Made by a program: the position numbers and the translations under genes. From Astragalus membranaceus (taxonomy: Eukaryota; Streptophyta; Magnoliopsida; Fabales; Fabaceae): a stretch of DNA of 64,000 bases. Below the pieces are notes generated by a model. It was not told the DNA's origin. It did not search any database and worked only from the letters and a program-made list of their open reading frames with translations. Below are positions 32,187-42,850 of this stretch, piece after piece (the stretch's first letter is position 1; the number at the start of each line of letters is the position of its first letter). Location: the NCBI GenBank assembly GCA_039519185.1, contig CM076850.1, positions 92,315,471 through 92,379,470 on the forward strand, given 5' to 3'.

Positions 32187-32470
32187 CACTACTACAATTT
32201 AGGCTTTTCGCATCGGTTAAAAATGACTTTTCGCATCGGTTCCGTGTCCGTTACAGATTCAGGTGATGTTAAAAGTACGCACCTTTTGCATCAGGTACGG
32301 ACCTGATGCGAAAAGTATTTTTCGCATCAGTTGTATTACCACCCGATGCCAAAATTCCTTTTTAATTAGATTTTAGCACCTTTTTGGCATCGGATTTTCA
32401 GAACCACCTGATGCGAAAAGTATTTTTCGCATCAGGTCCTGATGGGAACCGATGTTAAAACTAACTTTTT
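32187..32470. repeat. Left subterminal repeats of the Pack-CACTA
   Basis: At least eight copies of (T)TTTCGCATC(G/A)G or GATGCGAAAA/GATGTTAAAA in alternating orientation, the expected transposase-binding region. Confidence 0.8.
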
Positions 32471-32887
32471 TAAAAAAAAAAATTAAAATGTCAGTCCCAG
32501 ACATACACATTCATACCAATTCTACTAACTGTGTATGAATTTCATACACAGTTACAAATAATTAAAATGAAAATCCAGCCAAACAGGGTATGGAACTGAT
32601 AAGTTTTAATTGAAACACCAAAAAGGAAGAATTGAATGAACCAAACTAAGATCGATCCAGATCAATTTCACTTCCTTAACTATAAAATAAAAATGAAAAT
32701 TACAAAATGATATTCACCATCACAAACATTCACATTCACATTAATATATAATCCAATCTTCAAGATCAAACTAAACAACACAAATCAATTACATTACAGA
32801 GACATATAAAAGAATAAGAGATATTGGTGTGTAACAAATTTGAAAGTATATATGCAAAGTAATACACATATATTTTTTTTTTTAATT
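32471..32887. other. Spacer between subterminal repeats and captured gene
   Basis: No gene seen. It includes a palindrome TGTGTATGAATTTCATACACA at 32529-32549; the part next to 32888 may be the 3' untranslated region of the captured DREPP gene. Confidence 0.4.
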
Positions 32888-33499
32888 TCAAGGCTTTGGT
32901 GGTTCAACTGCAACTGGTTCAGCAATTTTCTCTTCCTGTTTAGCTGGCTCAGCTGCAGCTGCAACTACAACTGGCTAAGCTACAGGCTCTACTTTTTTTG
33001 CTTTTTTCTCTTCTTTCTTTTCTTCTTCAATAACTATTTCCCTTTCTTTGACACCACTTGTTTCTTCTTCTGTTTTAGTTTCTGTAGTAGGAGGAGCTTC
33101 TTCAACTTTCTCTTCTGTAACTATGAAAGTTGACACTTTCTCAAAAACAAAGAAAACTGGTCCTGAAACTAAAGCTGGTCCAAACTTTGAAGATGCTTCA
33201 GATACTTCCTTTGATCCTGGGAATTCTGAAATAAAATATATTTGTAGACGCTCATAATTAGTTATCTATAAATCAATAAATTTTCCTTCTAAAAAATAAC
33301 AAAGATCCAATTTAATTCAGGTAAATAAAAAGACAAGAAATATTTTACCAATTTTAACAAGCTGATAAGTCTATTTTTAGAGTCTTTTTAATAGTTATTT
33401 TTATTAAGTTTTCTTAGGTATTTTAATTATATTTTATATCTTTGAGCTATTTTATTGCAAATGTTTACTTTTTATCTTCAGGTTTTATTTTGAAGCAAT

Positions 33500-33870
33500 T
33501 TCGACTGCTTCTGTCTCAGCAGGTTAGAATTCGACTGCATCTGTCTTCCAGAATTCGACAGCATCTGTCTCCCAGAATTCGACTGCATCTGTCAGAGTTC
33601 GACTGCATCTGTCTTCCAGATTTCGACTGCATCTGTCAGAATTCGACTGCATCTGTCTCCCAGAATTTTGACAGCATTTGTCTCCTAGAATTTCGACAGC
33701 ATCTGTCTCCCAGAATTCGACTGCATCTATCAGAATTCGACTGCATCTGTCTTCCAGATTTCGACTGCTTCTGTCTCAGCAAGTCAGAATTCGACAGCAT
33801 CTGTCTCCTAGAATTCGACTGCATCTGTCTCCCAGAATTCGACAGCATCTGTCTCCCAGATTCGACAGCA
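33500..33870 (+). repeat. Degenerate array of CGACTGCATCTGTC units
   Basis: Roughly sixteen copies of TTCGAC(T/A)GCATCTGTC with variable short spacers (mostly CTCCCAGAA or AGAA), inside the solo LTR. The array is followed by GGGCGCC-type motifs at 33911-33929. Confidence 0.85.
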
Positions 33871-34259
33871 CAACGCAAACTGGCGCAGAACTGGCGCAGG
33901 ACAGGGCACCATGGGCGCCAAGGGCGCCAAAATGCAATCAAAATTGGCTACGGCCACTTGTTGGTGGCTACCTTTGCCAACTTGATTTTTTCACTTCTTT
34001 TTGACTATTTTGCCCCTCCACTCATGTGCTTTGACCACTTGCTCATGTGCTTTGTCCACTTGAGGATGGCTTTTTGATGACTACCTTGGCCAACTTGATT
34101 TGCCACTTATTCCTCTTTTGGACCATTTTGCCCCTCATATTTTCCTATAAATAGAGGCTTGATCCTCACTTGTAACCAAGCTTGAATTTTGTTAGAAAAT
34201 CAATGACAAAGGCTCTCTAAAGATTCATGACTTCAATTTACTCTTCATGCTTTTTATGA

Positions 34260-34690
34260 TTCTTGTTTATTTACTTTCTTGCCCTTTAAATTCTTGCTAT
34301 TTATTTTCTTGCCCTTTTTCTCTCCAAGTCATTTACTTTCTTGCTCCTTTAATTTCTTGCACCTTTATTTTCCAAGTCATTTACTTTCCATGCTATTTAA
34401 TTTCTTGCACCTTTATTTTCCAAGTCATTTACTTTCTTGCCCTTTAAATTCTTGCTATTTATTTTCTTGCCCTTTTACTTTCCAAGTCATTTACATTCTT
34501 GCTATTTAATTTCTTGCACCTTTATTTTCCAAGTCATTTACTTTTCTTGCACCTTTATTTTCCAAGTTATTTACTTTCTTGCACTTTTATTTTCCAAGTC
34601 ATTTACTTTCTTGCTCATTTACTTTCCTTGCTCTTTAACTTTCCAAGTCATTTAAATTACTTGCAATTTACTTTTTAAGCAGTTTACTTT
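34260..34690 (+). repeat. Array of CAAGTCATTTACTTTCTTGC-type units
   Basis: Many variants of TTTCCAAGTCATTTACTTTC and CTTGC(A/C)CTTT in tandem, T-rich, inside the solo LTR downstream of a TATAAATAGAGG box near 34145. Confidence 0.85.
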
Positions 34691-35639
34691 CTTGTCATTT
34701 ACAATTCCGCTATTTATGATTTTGCACTTTACCGCTTTCTTTTATTTCTCGCTATTTAAACTTTATGTTTTCTTTTTTTATTTTCTTTTCTCCTCTTTTG
34801 TCTACAATGATCATGAGTGAGTAGACTTTACTAAAACATTCTTTCTTTCTAAAAACACTTTCTTTTCAGTTAATCAAACTTTGAAAAATTAAATTGGTAT
34901 TCACTTAGGCTCTCCCTATGGACCGATACTCTTTTATTACGCGATACGACCCGTGCACTTGCGGGGCTATCACAAGCTCTTCTAGGAATTTGTGAACTGC
35001 TGTTGAGTGCTTCTTTAGCCCTGCTTCATCACGTTCTTTGACCAAACCCTGTCAAGTTATCAAAATTTTAACAAGGGCCATGTATGTACAATATATGTAT
35101 ATGTATAATATATGTGTATGTATGTATGAATATTGTGATCATCACCTTGATTTCAGTTGATGAAGCCTCATATACTTCAAGTACTTTTGTTTGAAGTTCA
35201 ATTTTCTTTTCCTCAAACACACCACACACACTCACACACGCACTGAGAGTCAAATTACCACCTACAGTCAAATTACCACCAATCTGAAAATAATCGATAC
35301 CACCTACAGTCAAATTACCACCAATCTGAAAAATGTACTAATTATAGTAAATACTTGCTTTCCAAAACTAATGTAGCATCTACTTGTGATTTTCATCCAA
35401 AAATACTAATGACAATAATATAAAAGAACAAAAACACAAAATAGGCACTTGCTTAGTCATTAAGATTTGTTAGTACTGATGCGAAATTTTCATCTCAGCA
35501 AATTTTCAAAAGGACCATAATATTGAGTGAGAAGCAAGATGAAGTACAAAGATACAGGTTTCCATAAAGGAAGAAAAATTTGAGGTGAATATGCATCAAT
35601 CTATATAAAAACAACCGAAACTTTGGGTAAAAGATTAAC

Positions 35640-36300
35640 CTGTTGCACTTGCGCTTTTAATGTGTCAAACTGAGTTTCTGTAACATAGACCAACCATCAT
35701 CTGCAAACCCATTAACAGCTTCATTGAATCCCCTGCAAAAAAAAATGAAATTTAAGTTTGAGACTACTACAACATAACTAGCCAATTATGCCAGGGAATA
35801 ATATTATTATTATAAAGGATAATGGCACAAACTTGCTTAATCGCTGACTAAGCGCACGTAGAGCTGCTGGCCTTCTTCCCCATCCCGTGACACTTGGGTG
35901 AGAAACTTCTTGAGAAATCTGCCTCAAATGATGTAAAGCCTGAATAATAGTTGCAGGGTTACATAGCTTTTCATTTATAATTTCAAATTAGTAACCATGA
36001 CAGAAAAGGCTTGCAGCCATATTGGTTTTCTGAGCAAGCATCATGGAAGACTCATAAAGTGGGCGCAAGAGTTCAGGTACACTCCAGGGTTGATTTCAAA
36101 TAAGCCAGCAAGTTAATTGAAAGCTACACAAATTTGTTTTATATTTTATCATCATCATAAAGTAATAATAAAAAGGTAATTACAAACCTCTAAAACCATA
36201 TGATCAACAATATGAAAAATAGATCCCCCTCCTTCACAAGGTCTAATCAGATACCCACAAATATGAATAATAGAGCTTTTCATTTGTGGTCCACATCAAA
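35640..36300 (-). pseudogene. Captured HD-ZIP III gene fragment (START/MEKHLA-side exons)
   Basis: Minus-strand blocks in family order: CGYLIRPCEGGGSIFHIVDHM at about 36187-36280, VPELLRPLYESSMMLAQKTNMAA at about 36025-36110, ALHHLRQISQEVSH with RRPAALRALSQRLSK at about 35830-35935, and GFNEAVNGFADDGWSML at about 35682-35732. These are consecutive exons of class III homeodomain-leucine-zipper transcription factors (REVOLUTA/PHABULOSA type) around the START domain end. Introns are retained. Homology ends near 35682, where an unrelated piece (about 35640-35680) is joined. The homeodomain, zipper and the miR165/166 target region are not included. Confidence 0.75.
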
Positions 36301-37087
36301 ACTTATAATACAGAAGATATATCTTGGCCTTAACTTTCACCAAGTTATTTAAATTCATCTAATGTTGTAGTCAACCTAGGTTCCAACCACAATCCGCATC
36401 AGCTTCCCATAACTAGTTAAGTGTTTAGCTATTATAACACCAAGAAAAGATAAAATCAGTTAAAAAGAACAACAAGCACTGGAAACAGCTGTAGTCTGAA
36501 TTGAAAGAAAGCATGGACGTAAATACAAAAAGGTGGGAGGCTGACATGGAGATTTTGAATTGAATATTACGGAAACAATAGAAATTAGAATCTAAAACTC
36601 CAATCAAAAACCTTTTGTCGGTGCATTTCAATCAAAAACCTAACCAGCAAAAGAATTAAAACCAAATAGGGAATGGCAAACCTGAAGAAGAAAGGAATAG
36701 CGATTTTCGCGTTTTCTTTGTCATCAACTATGTCCCGTAAACACCCTCCACTATCTCTTATCCCAGCAGAGCTTTTTCTTGGAAAATCTACAGAATACCA
36801 AACGCCAAAACCATGGGAAAATCCACAGCAATATTTCAAATTGAAAGTGATTAAGATTAATTGGAAAAATAAAGTATATAAAAAGAAAGAGATAATAATA
36901 CCTGAAGGACTGTTAGCAGGAGTGTTGGTGAAACTGGTTCTAGGGTTTGCGATGAGGGAAGGTATGGAAAATGGGTTTCCAACGAGATAAAGGTTGACAG
37001 CGAGAGGTCCTTTGATCTTGCTGGACGCGAGAGGTTGCTGAAAGAGAACTGAAAGAGAAAAGGGTTAGGCGAGAGGTTCTTGAGAGC
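36301..37087 (-). other. Unidentified, possibly captured gene sequence
   Basis: Moderate GC with a candidate minus-strand exon at about 36900-37000 (VNLYLVGNPFSIPSLIANPRT), followed by an apparent splice donor. Its composition resembles a host gene 5' exon but I do not recognise the family. It ends at the Ogre/Tat-like LTR target duplication (AGAGC, 37083-37087). Confidence 0.35.
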
Positions 37088-37141
37088 TGTAGCGACCGAA
37101 AAATCCGGAGGAGGGATTCTTCGAAGTTCTTGAATGAAGCC

Positions 37142-39757
37142 TGTAACGCCCCAAAATAATTTAATTATTTATTTAATTAAATTATTTAAGGCTTACAATA
37201 GTTATTTAATTTAATTAAATAATTCAAGGTTTAATGTATTTATTTAATTTTAAATTATTAGGAGGTGTTGTCTCGAAATTGATGGTGCACGGAGCCCATG
37301 ACCCACAAGTGAGCCCATGACCCATGGGATGGTCATAGGATTCGACTCACTATGGGTCTTGTGACTTAGTGGCATTTTTGTCTCATTTGTGAAAAGAAAG
37401 AAAGTAACGTAAAAGAGAGGAGAAGTGAGAAGAGAAAAGTGCGAATAGAAGAGGAGAAGTAGAGGAGAGGGGCGAAGCTCAAAGAGAAGGAGAGGAGGCT
37501 CAATTGTGATTCGCATTCTTCCCTTGAAGCTTGGCTATCAATTCGAATTTCACAAGGTTAGGGGGTCCTCTTTTTGTTCTTAATACTTATGCGAATTGGG
37601 AATTGCTTAGGGTTAGGGTCCTAGGTTAGTTTCCATGATTGAATTGTGTTGTTGTTGAGAAATTATAGTATTGTGATGTTATTATTGAATTAACATGTTG
37701 AGAATTCTATGATTGATGTTGGAATTGGGGCAATATGCGAATTGTAGGCCAATTGTTTGAGTGTATGATTGTTTGGTGATTATGTGGTGAAATTGGGAAA
37801 TTATGGTGACATTTTGATTATATTTATATATAGGAGTGTTGGTAAATTTTAATTGGTAATTTAAAGTGGAAAAATTTCTGTTTGGATGCCCCTAGGCGCC
37901 TTAGGCGCCCTATGGATTGTTGCTGAAAATTCTGTTTTGCGCCATGGTCATGGGCGCCAAGTGCCCAGCAGTGTGCTGCGCCAGTTTTCCAAAATTCTGT
38001 GTCACTGTGTTGCCTGTGTTGCTGTCCCTGTTGCCTGTGTTGCTGTCCCTGTTGCCTGTGTTGCCTACTGTGTTCCCTGTGCTGCCAGTTTTGGCACTTG
38101 TTGCTTGAGTCATGGGCGCCAAGGGCCCCAAAGTTCTGGTGATAGTTTTGTGAAAATTGTTTTCAGGTTTTTATACTTGGGTAAAATGGCTCATGAAAAC
38201 TGATTTTGGTCAAGAAAGGAGTTGAGTTGCGAAATTTCACTAGGTGCCTAGTGCATGGGCGCCAAAATTAAAGTTCAGTTTTTGATAAAATTTTTATTGA
38301 GTTTTCATGTCCTGAGCATTTGGCTCGTGTAAAATGAATTTCGAAGCAAAATGAGTTGTGTAGCATGTTGGCCTTAGGCGCCTAGTGCTTGGGCGCCATG
38401 TTGCTGCTGTTCCCTGGGTGTTGCTTCTGGGCGCCAGCGCCTATGTGCGCGTGTTGCCTCTTGGGCGCCTAGCGCCTGTGCGCTGTTGCGCGCTTGTTCC
38501 CCTGGGCGCCTAGCGCCTGTGCGCTGTTGCGCGTGTTGCTCCTGGGCGCCAAGCGCCTATGCGCCTGTGCGCTGTTGCGTGTTGCCTTTCCTGGGCGCCA
38601 AGCGCCCATGCGCCAAGCGCTGTGTTGCCCCTGGGCGCCCAGCGCCCATGCGCCTGTTTCCAGAATGTCTAACATTTTTCCTAAACTGTTTTTAATGTAA
38701 CTTTTGACTCGGTTATCCAAATTCGACGGTTCAAAATGCGTTTTGAAGCTAATTTCAGTGCCTATCCAATAGCCACAATTTTATGCAAAAATAATTTATT
38801 TTTACTGGTGTTTCTGGCTGAGGGTGTTCAAGTGTCCAAATGGCTATTTTTACCCACTTCCCTATGTTGTGTCAATGTCCTAAGCTGGTCTATTTGAATT
38901 GGTGTTGATGTGAGTGGTGAGCTGAATTGGTGAGTGTGATAGGGTGAGATTGGTGAGCAGAGGCTACGGCCTAATTTTAATTTGGTGAGCTGATTATTAT
39001 ACAATGGTGAGATCATGAATTTTAAATGATAAATTGATTGGACTTGGTGTGTTGTGATGCATTTCCATAGCATCTCATGGACATATGCATTATTGGTGAG
39101 CAGAGGCTACGGCCTAATTATAATTGGTGAGCAGAGGCCTCGGCCTAGTTTGATTTGGTGAGCAGAGGCTACGGCCTATTTGTATTGGTGACGGATCCGA
39201 CATGCATGTACCCGTGGAGTTTGGGTTGCATTACATACATACTCATATATTATATAGTGCTGCTTGGAATTTAGTATGTTGATGCGATTGTTTCCTATTG
39301 TTATGAATTGGTGTGCCTGGTTTCCTTTTCCTATGCAGTGCTTAATTCTCATATGTTATTAATTATGAAAAGAGACTCACCCTACTGCTTTTATGTTGCT
39401 TCTTATGTCGGCAACGTGCAGGTAATAGCGAGTGAAGGATTTCTTATGCCTTCGTCTGGTAGGAAGTGTCACGCTCTGATACGTAGCACCAGGGGGGGGT
39501 TTCCTTATGTTATGCTTTATTTCCTAAAACTGTTAGTTTTCATTGGTGATGTATTGGTTTTAATTTTTGAACTGATTATTATTCCGCTGCTGTTGGTGAT
39601 CTGATTTAGTTGATGCGAACTATACTTTCATATGGTGTTATGTATCTTGATTTTTATGGAGTAAGTGTAGCACTCACTTTAATTGTTTTTCAAAAAAAAA
39701 AAAAAAAAGAGACTCTGATTTTATTAAAAGTAAAGTTATTAGAAAAGGGGTGTTACA
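37142..39757 (+). repeat. Tekay 5' LTR
   Basis: TGTAACGCCCC to TGTTACA. It has a GGGCGCC-rich array (38380-38660), GTTGCTGTCCCTGTTGCCTGT tandem units near 38010-38070, and five GGTGAGCAGAGGC(T/C)(A/T)CGGCC units at about 38955-39180. Confidence 0.95.
38380..38660 (+). repeat. GGGCGCC palindrome array in the LTR
   Basis: About eight copies of TGGGCGCC(A/T)AGCGCC with GTGCGCTGTTGCGCG linkers; GGCGCC and GCGC cores are self-complementary. The identical array is at 44089-44370 in the 3' LTR. Confidence 0.9.
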
Positions 39758-39760
39758 TTA

Positions 39761-39772
39761 GTGGTATCAGAG
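39761..39772 (+). other. Primer binding site, initiator Met tRNA type
   Basis: TGGTATCAGAGC three bases after the 5' LTR. Confidence 0.9.
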
Positions 39773-39876
39773 CAGTTCGGTCTGTCCGGCCAAGTCGTCC
39801 TGTCATAGTGTCTTATGACAAATAGAATTGTTAGATTAGTTCTAAATTTCTGTTTGTGCTGCAGTGATAGTTTGAA

Positions 39877-41451
39877 ATGGCTGGGAGAAACGACGCTGCT
39901 CTTGCTGCTGCTTTGCAGGCTATGGCTCAGGCTGTTGGGAACCAGCAGAATGGTGCTGAAAATGCTGGGACTCGCAGTTTGGCCACGTTCCAGAGAGAGA
40001 ACCCACCTGTCTTTAAGGGCAAGTATAATCCAGATGGTGCTCTAGCATGGCTGAAAGAGATTGAAAGGATATTTCGGGTCATGGATTGTAATGATGCGCA
40101 GAAGGTCAGGTATGGTACCCATACGCTGGCAGAGGAAGCTGATGATTGGTGGATGGAGGTGAGGCAGAGGTTAGAGACTGCCAATGAAGAGATAACTTGG
40201 GCTGTTTTCCGCAGAGAGTTCTTGCGGAAATATTTTCCTGAAGATGTGAGAGGTAAGAAAGAAATAGAATTCCTTGAGTTGAAGCAAGGAAGCATGTCAG
40301 TGACAGAGTATGCTGCCAAGTTCACTGAATTGGCTAAGTTTTATCCCCATTATGCGGATGCTGATTCTGAGTTCTCAAAGTGTATCAAGTTTGAGAATGG
40401 GCTGAGGGCTGATATTAAGAAGGCTGTAGGGTACCAGAAGATTCGGGTATTCGCTGATTTGATCGACAGTTGTAGGATATATGAGGATGATAGTAATGCT
40501 CACTCCAGGGTCATGAGGGATCTGAGGGGTAAATTTCAGAACCGGGGTAAACCGTATGAGGCTCCAGCTGGTAAGGGTAAGCAGAGGTATGCTGACAATA
40601 AGAAAACAAGTGGGGGAGATGCCCCTGCGAAGGTTGTGTGCTACAGGTGTGGCAAGCCGGGTCACAAGAGTTTTGACTGCTCAGATAATAAATGTTTCAA
40701 ATGCGGTAAAGAGGGTCATGTGGCTGCGAAATGTGAGAAAAGGGATGTGGTGTGTTACAATTGCGGGGAATCAGGTCATATTAGTACTAAGTGTACTAAG
40801 CCGAAGAAAGAGAAGTCCCATGGAAAGGTGTTTGCTCTCGCAGGATCAGAGGACACTAATGAGATTCGAGGTACATGTTTTATTAATGGTATTCCTTTGA
40901 TTGCTATTATTGATACTGGTGCTACGCATTCGTTTATTGCTGCTTTGTGTGCTGAGAAATTGGACCTTGTTTTATCTTCTATGATGAGAGAGATGGTTAT
41001 TGACACTCCAGCTAAGGGTTCAGTAACTACCTCTCTTGTGTGTGCTAAGTGCCCTCTGTCAATCTTCGGCAGAGATTTTCTTGTTGATCTTATTTGTTTG
41101 CCGTTGGGAGGGTTGGATGTCATTCTTGGTATGGACTGGTTAGTGCATAACCATGTGCATATTAATTGTTTCCGGAGGTCTGTGAGTTTCTTTCCTCCTG
41201 AAGAGGAAGAATCGGTGTTGTTGCCTGCTGGTCATTTGCATAAGGTAATGAAGGAGGGAGTTCATCTGTTTGCTTTGATGGTGAAAGAGTTAGAGTTGAT
41301 TGAGCAGTTTCGGGACATGAGTCTGGTTTGTGAAGTGACACCGCAGAGTGTCAGATTGGGGATGTTGAAGATTGGCAATGAATTTTTGGTCAGTGTCCGA
41401 GAAGCCCAAAAAGTCAGATGTAAAGTTGGTAGACCTGTTAGTTGTGAATGA
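39877..41451 (+). CDS. Tekay gag-protease
   Basis: A 524-residue frame starting MAGRNDAALAAAL. Retrotransposon gag domain at about residues 45-210 (FKGKYNPDGALAWLKEIERIF, DDWWMEV). Three consecutive CCHC zinc knuckles from about residue 255 (CYRCGKPGHKSFDC, CFKCGKEGHVAAKC, CYNCGESGHISTKC). Aspartic protease with IDTGATHSFI at about residue 346 and VILGMDWL later. No lesions in these domains. Past about residue 470 the frame leaves the protease and enters sequence that in complete relatives lies just before integrase (QFRDMSLVCEVTPQSV), so the RT-RNaseH block is deleted near 41290-41310. The frame then ends after an extra A in AAAAA at about 41410. Confidence 0.9.
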   Translation: MAGRNDAALAAALQAMAQAVGNQQNGAENAGTRSLATFQRENPPVFKGKYNPDGALAWLKEIERIFRVMDCNDAQKVRYGTHTLAEEADDWWMEVRQRLETANEEITWAVFRREFLRKYFPEDVRGKKEIEFLELKQGSMSVTEYAAKFTELAKFYPHYADADSEFSKCIKFENGLRADIKKAVGYQKIRVFADLIDSCRIYEDDSNAHSRVMRDLRGKFQNRGKPYEAPAGKGKQRYADNKKTSGGDAPAKVVCYRCGKPGHKSFDCSDNKCFKCGKEGHVAAKCEKRDVVCYNCGESGHISTKCTKPKKEKSHGKVFALAGSEDTNEIRGTCFINGIPLIAIIDTGATHSFIAALCAEKLDLVLSSMMREMVIDTPAKGSVTTSLVCAKCPLSIFGRDFLVDLICLPLGGLDVILGMDWLVHNHVHINCFRRSVSFFPPEEEESVLLPAGHLHKVMKEGVHLFALMVKELELIEQFRDMSLVCEVTPQSVRLGMLKIGNEFLVSVREAQKVRCKVGRPVSCE

Positions 41452-42838
41452 TCAAGGTGTGGATAGAGATTTCAAGTTAGATTCCCAAGGTGTATTGAGA
41501 TTCAGAGATAGGATCTGCATTCCTGACGATGCTGAGATGAAGAGAATGATTCTTGAGGAGAGCCATAGGAGCAAGTTGAGTATTCATCCCGGGGCTACGA
41601 AAATGTACCAAGATTTGAAGAAACTGTTCTGGTGGCCTGGTATGAAGAAGGATGTGGCACAGTTTGTGTATTCTTGTCTGACTTGTCAGAAGTCTAAGAT
41701 TGAGCATCAGAAGCCTGCGGGGTTGATGCAACCATTGGAGATTCCGGAATGGAAATGGGATAGCATTTCCATGGATTTTGTAACAGGATTGCCAAATACA
41801 GTGAGAGGGTTTGATGCTATATGGGTAGTTGTGGACAGGTTGTCTAAGTCGGCTCATTTCTTACCAATTAATATGACTTATCCAGTTCCAAAGTTGGCAG
41901 AAATCTACATCAAGACTATTGTGAAGTTGCATGGCGTTCCGCTTAGTATTGTGTCTGATAGAGATCCAAGATTCACCTCTGAATTTTGGAAGAGTTTGCA
42001 GGAAGCTTTGGGTTCTAAGTTGAGGTTGAGCTCCGCTTATCATCCGCAGACAGATGGTCAGACGGAGAGGACTATTCAGTCGTTAGAGGACTTGTTGAGG
42101 GCATGTGTTCTTGAGCAGGGAGGTTCATGGGATTCTCATCTTTCGTTGATAGAATTCACCTATAACAACAGTTTTCACTCTAGTATTGGTATGGCACCGT
42201 TTGAGGCATTGTATGGTCGGAGATGTAGGACTCCGTTGTGTTGGTATGAATCTGGGGAGAGTGCAGTGTTGGGGCCTGAGATGGTGCGAGAAACAACTGA
42301 GAAGGTAAAATTAATCCGTGAGAAGATGAAAGCGTCGCAGAGTCGACAAAAGAGCTATCATGATAAGAGAAGAAAGGATTTAGAGTTTCAGGCCGGTGAT
42401 CACGTGTTTCTGAGAGTCACTCCGGTGACTGGTGTTGGGCGTGCCTTGAAATCTAAGAAGTTAACTCCCCGTTTCATTGGTCCGTATCAGATTACGGAGA
42501 GGGTGGGAAGTGTTGCCTATAGGGTGGCTTTGCCGCCTAATCTTGCGAACTTGCATGACGTGTTTCACGTGTCGCAACTTCGAAAGTATGTTCCGGACCC
42601 GTCTCATGTGATTCAGATGGACGAAGTAGAGGTACGGGATAATCTCACGGTTGAGACTATGCCTGTGCGGATTGAAGATAGAGAAGTAAAGACTCTGAGA
42701 GGGAAAGAAATTCTTTTGGTGAAAGTGGTTTGGTTAGGAGCTGCTGGTGAGAGTATGACTTGGGAGCTGGAGAGCAAGATGCGGGAAGCATATCCGGAGT
42801 TGTTTGATTCAGGTAATTTCGAGGACGAAATATTCTAA
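41372..42838 (+). CDS. Tekay integrase with chromodomain-like tail
   Basis: A 488-residue frame; the natural start is not this Met but the upstream frame before the 1-base shift. It has the HHCC zinc region (HRSKLSIHPG to CLTCQKSK), the D,D-35-E triad near residues 135, 196 and 232 (MDFVTGLP, SDRDPRF, DGQTERT), the GPY/F-type region (RFIGPYQITERVG), and a C-terminal segment EVKTLRGKEILLVKVVW, then MTWELESKMREAYPELF. This tail is the chromodomain-like module of Tekay/Del chromoviruses, which is thought to steer integration to marked chromatin. No stop interrupts the frame. Ends GNFEDEIF just before the polypurine tract. Confidence 0.9.
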   Translation: MAMNFWSVSEKPKKSDVKLVDLLVVNDQGVDRDFKLDSQGVLRFRDRICIPDDAEMKRMILEESHRSKLSIHPGATKMYQDLKKLFWWPGMKKDVAQFVYSCLTCQKSKIEHQKPAGLMQPLEIPEWKWDSISMDFVTGLPNTVRGFDAIWVVVDRLSKSAHFLPINMTYPVPKLAEIYIKTIVKLHGVPLSIVSDRDPRFTSEFWKSLQEALGSKLRLSSAYHPQTDGQTERTIQSLEDLLRACVLEQGGSWDSHLSLIEFTYNNSFHSSIGMAPFEALYGRRCRTPLCWYESGESAVLGPEMVRETTEKVKLIREKMKASQSRQKSYHDKRRKDLEFQAGDHVFLRVTPVTGVGRALKSKKLTPRFIGPYQITERVGSVAYRVALPPNLANLHDVFHVSQLRKYVPDPSHVIQMDEVEVRDNLTVETMPVRIEDREVKTLRGKEILLVKVVWLGAAGESMTWELESKMREAYPELFDSGNFEDEIF

Positions 42839-42850
42839 GTGGGGGAGAGT

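Larger units (their letters stand above)
33363..34972 (+). repeat. Solo LTR of an Athila-like element (1610 bp)
   Basis: Starts TGATAAGTCTATTTTTAG and ends CTTGCGGGGCTATCA, resembling the Athila LTR at 14019 in its termini. It is flanked by a perfect CAAGC duplication (33358-33362 and 34973-34977) and has no internal element sequence. It lies within an exon of the captured DREPP gene. It contains two subrepeat arrays (33500-33870 and 34260-34680). Confidence 0.85.
32888..35217 (-). pseudogene. Captured DREPP/PCaP-type plasma-membrane cation-binding protein gene fragment
   Basis: Minus-strand exons at about 35146-35217 (FEEKKIELQTKVLEVYEASSTEIK), 34978-35048 continued at 33349-33362 (GLVKERDEAGLKKHSTAVHKF, LEELVKI) and 32888-33225 (EFPGSKEVSEASSKFGPALV, SGPVFFVFEKVSTFIVTEEK, then a Glu/Lys/Pro-rich tail ending PPKP and stop). 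This order and content match DREPP-family proteins, which bind Ca2+ and phosphoinositides at the plasma membrane. GT/AG introns are retained, so capture was at DNA level. The N-terminal exon is missing, one in-frame TAG lies at 32975-32977, and a solo LTR splits the second exon. The Glu/Lys-rich tail is on the reverse strand, so the plus strand shows a misleading TTC-rich frame. Confidence 0.75.

Noticed and set aside
32840..33133. Phe/Cys-rich plus-strand frame resembling membrane segments
   Set aside because: It is the complement of the Glu/Lys-rich tail of the captured DREPP gene.
33442..34077. 211-residue plus-strand frame in the solo LTR
   Set aside because: It is the translation of the CGACTGCATCTGTC array, repetitive in all frames, and lies within LTR sequence.
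37886..38203. Val/Cys-rich frame repeated in both Tekay LTRs
   Set aside because: It is a translation of TGTTGCTGTCCC tandem units inside the LTR.
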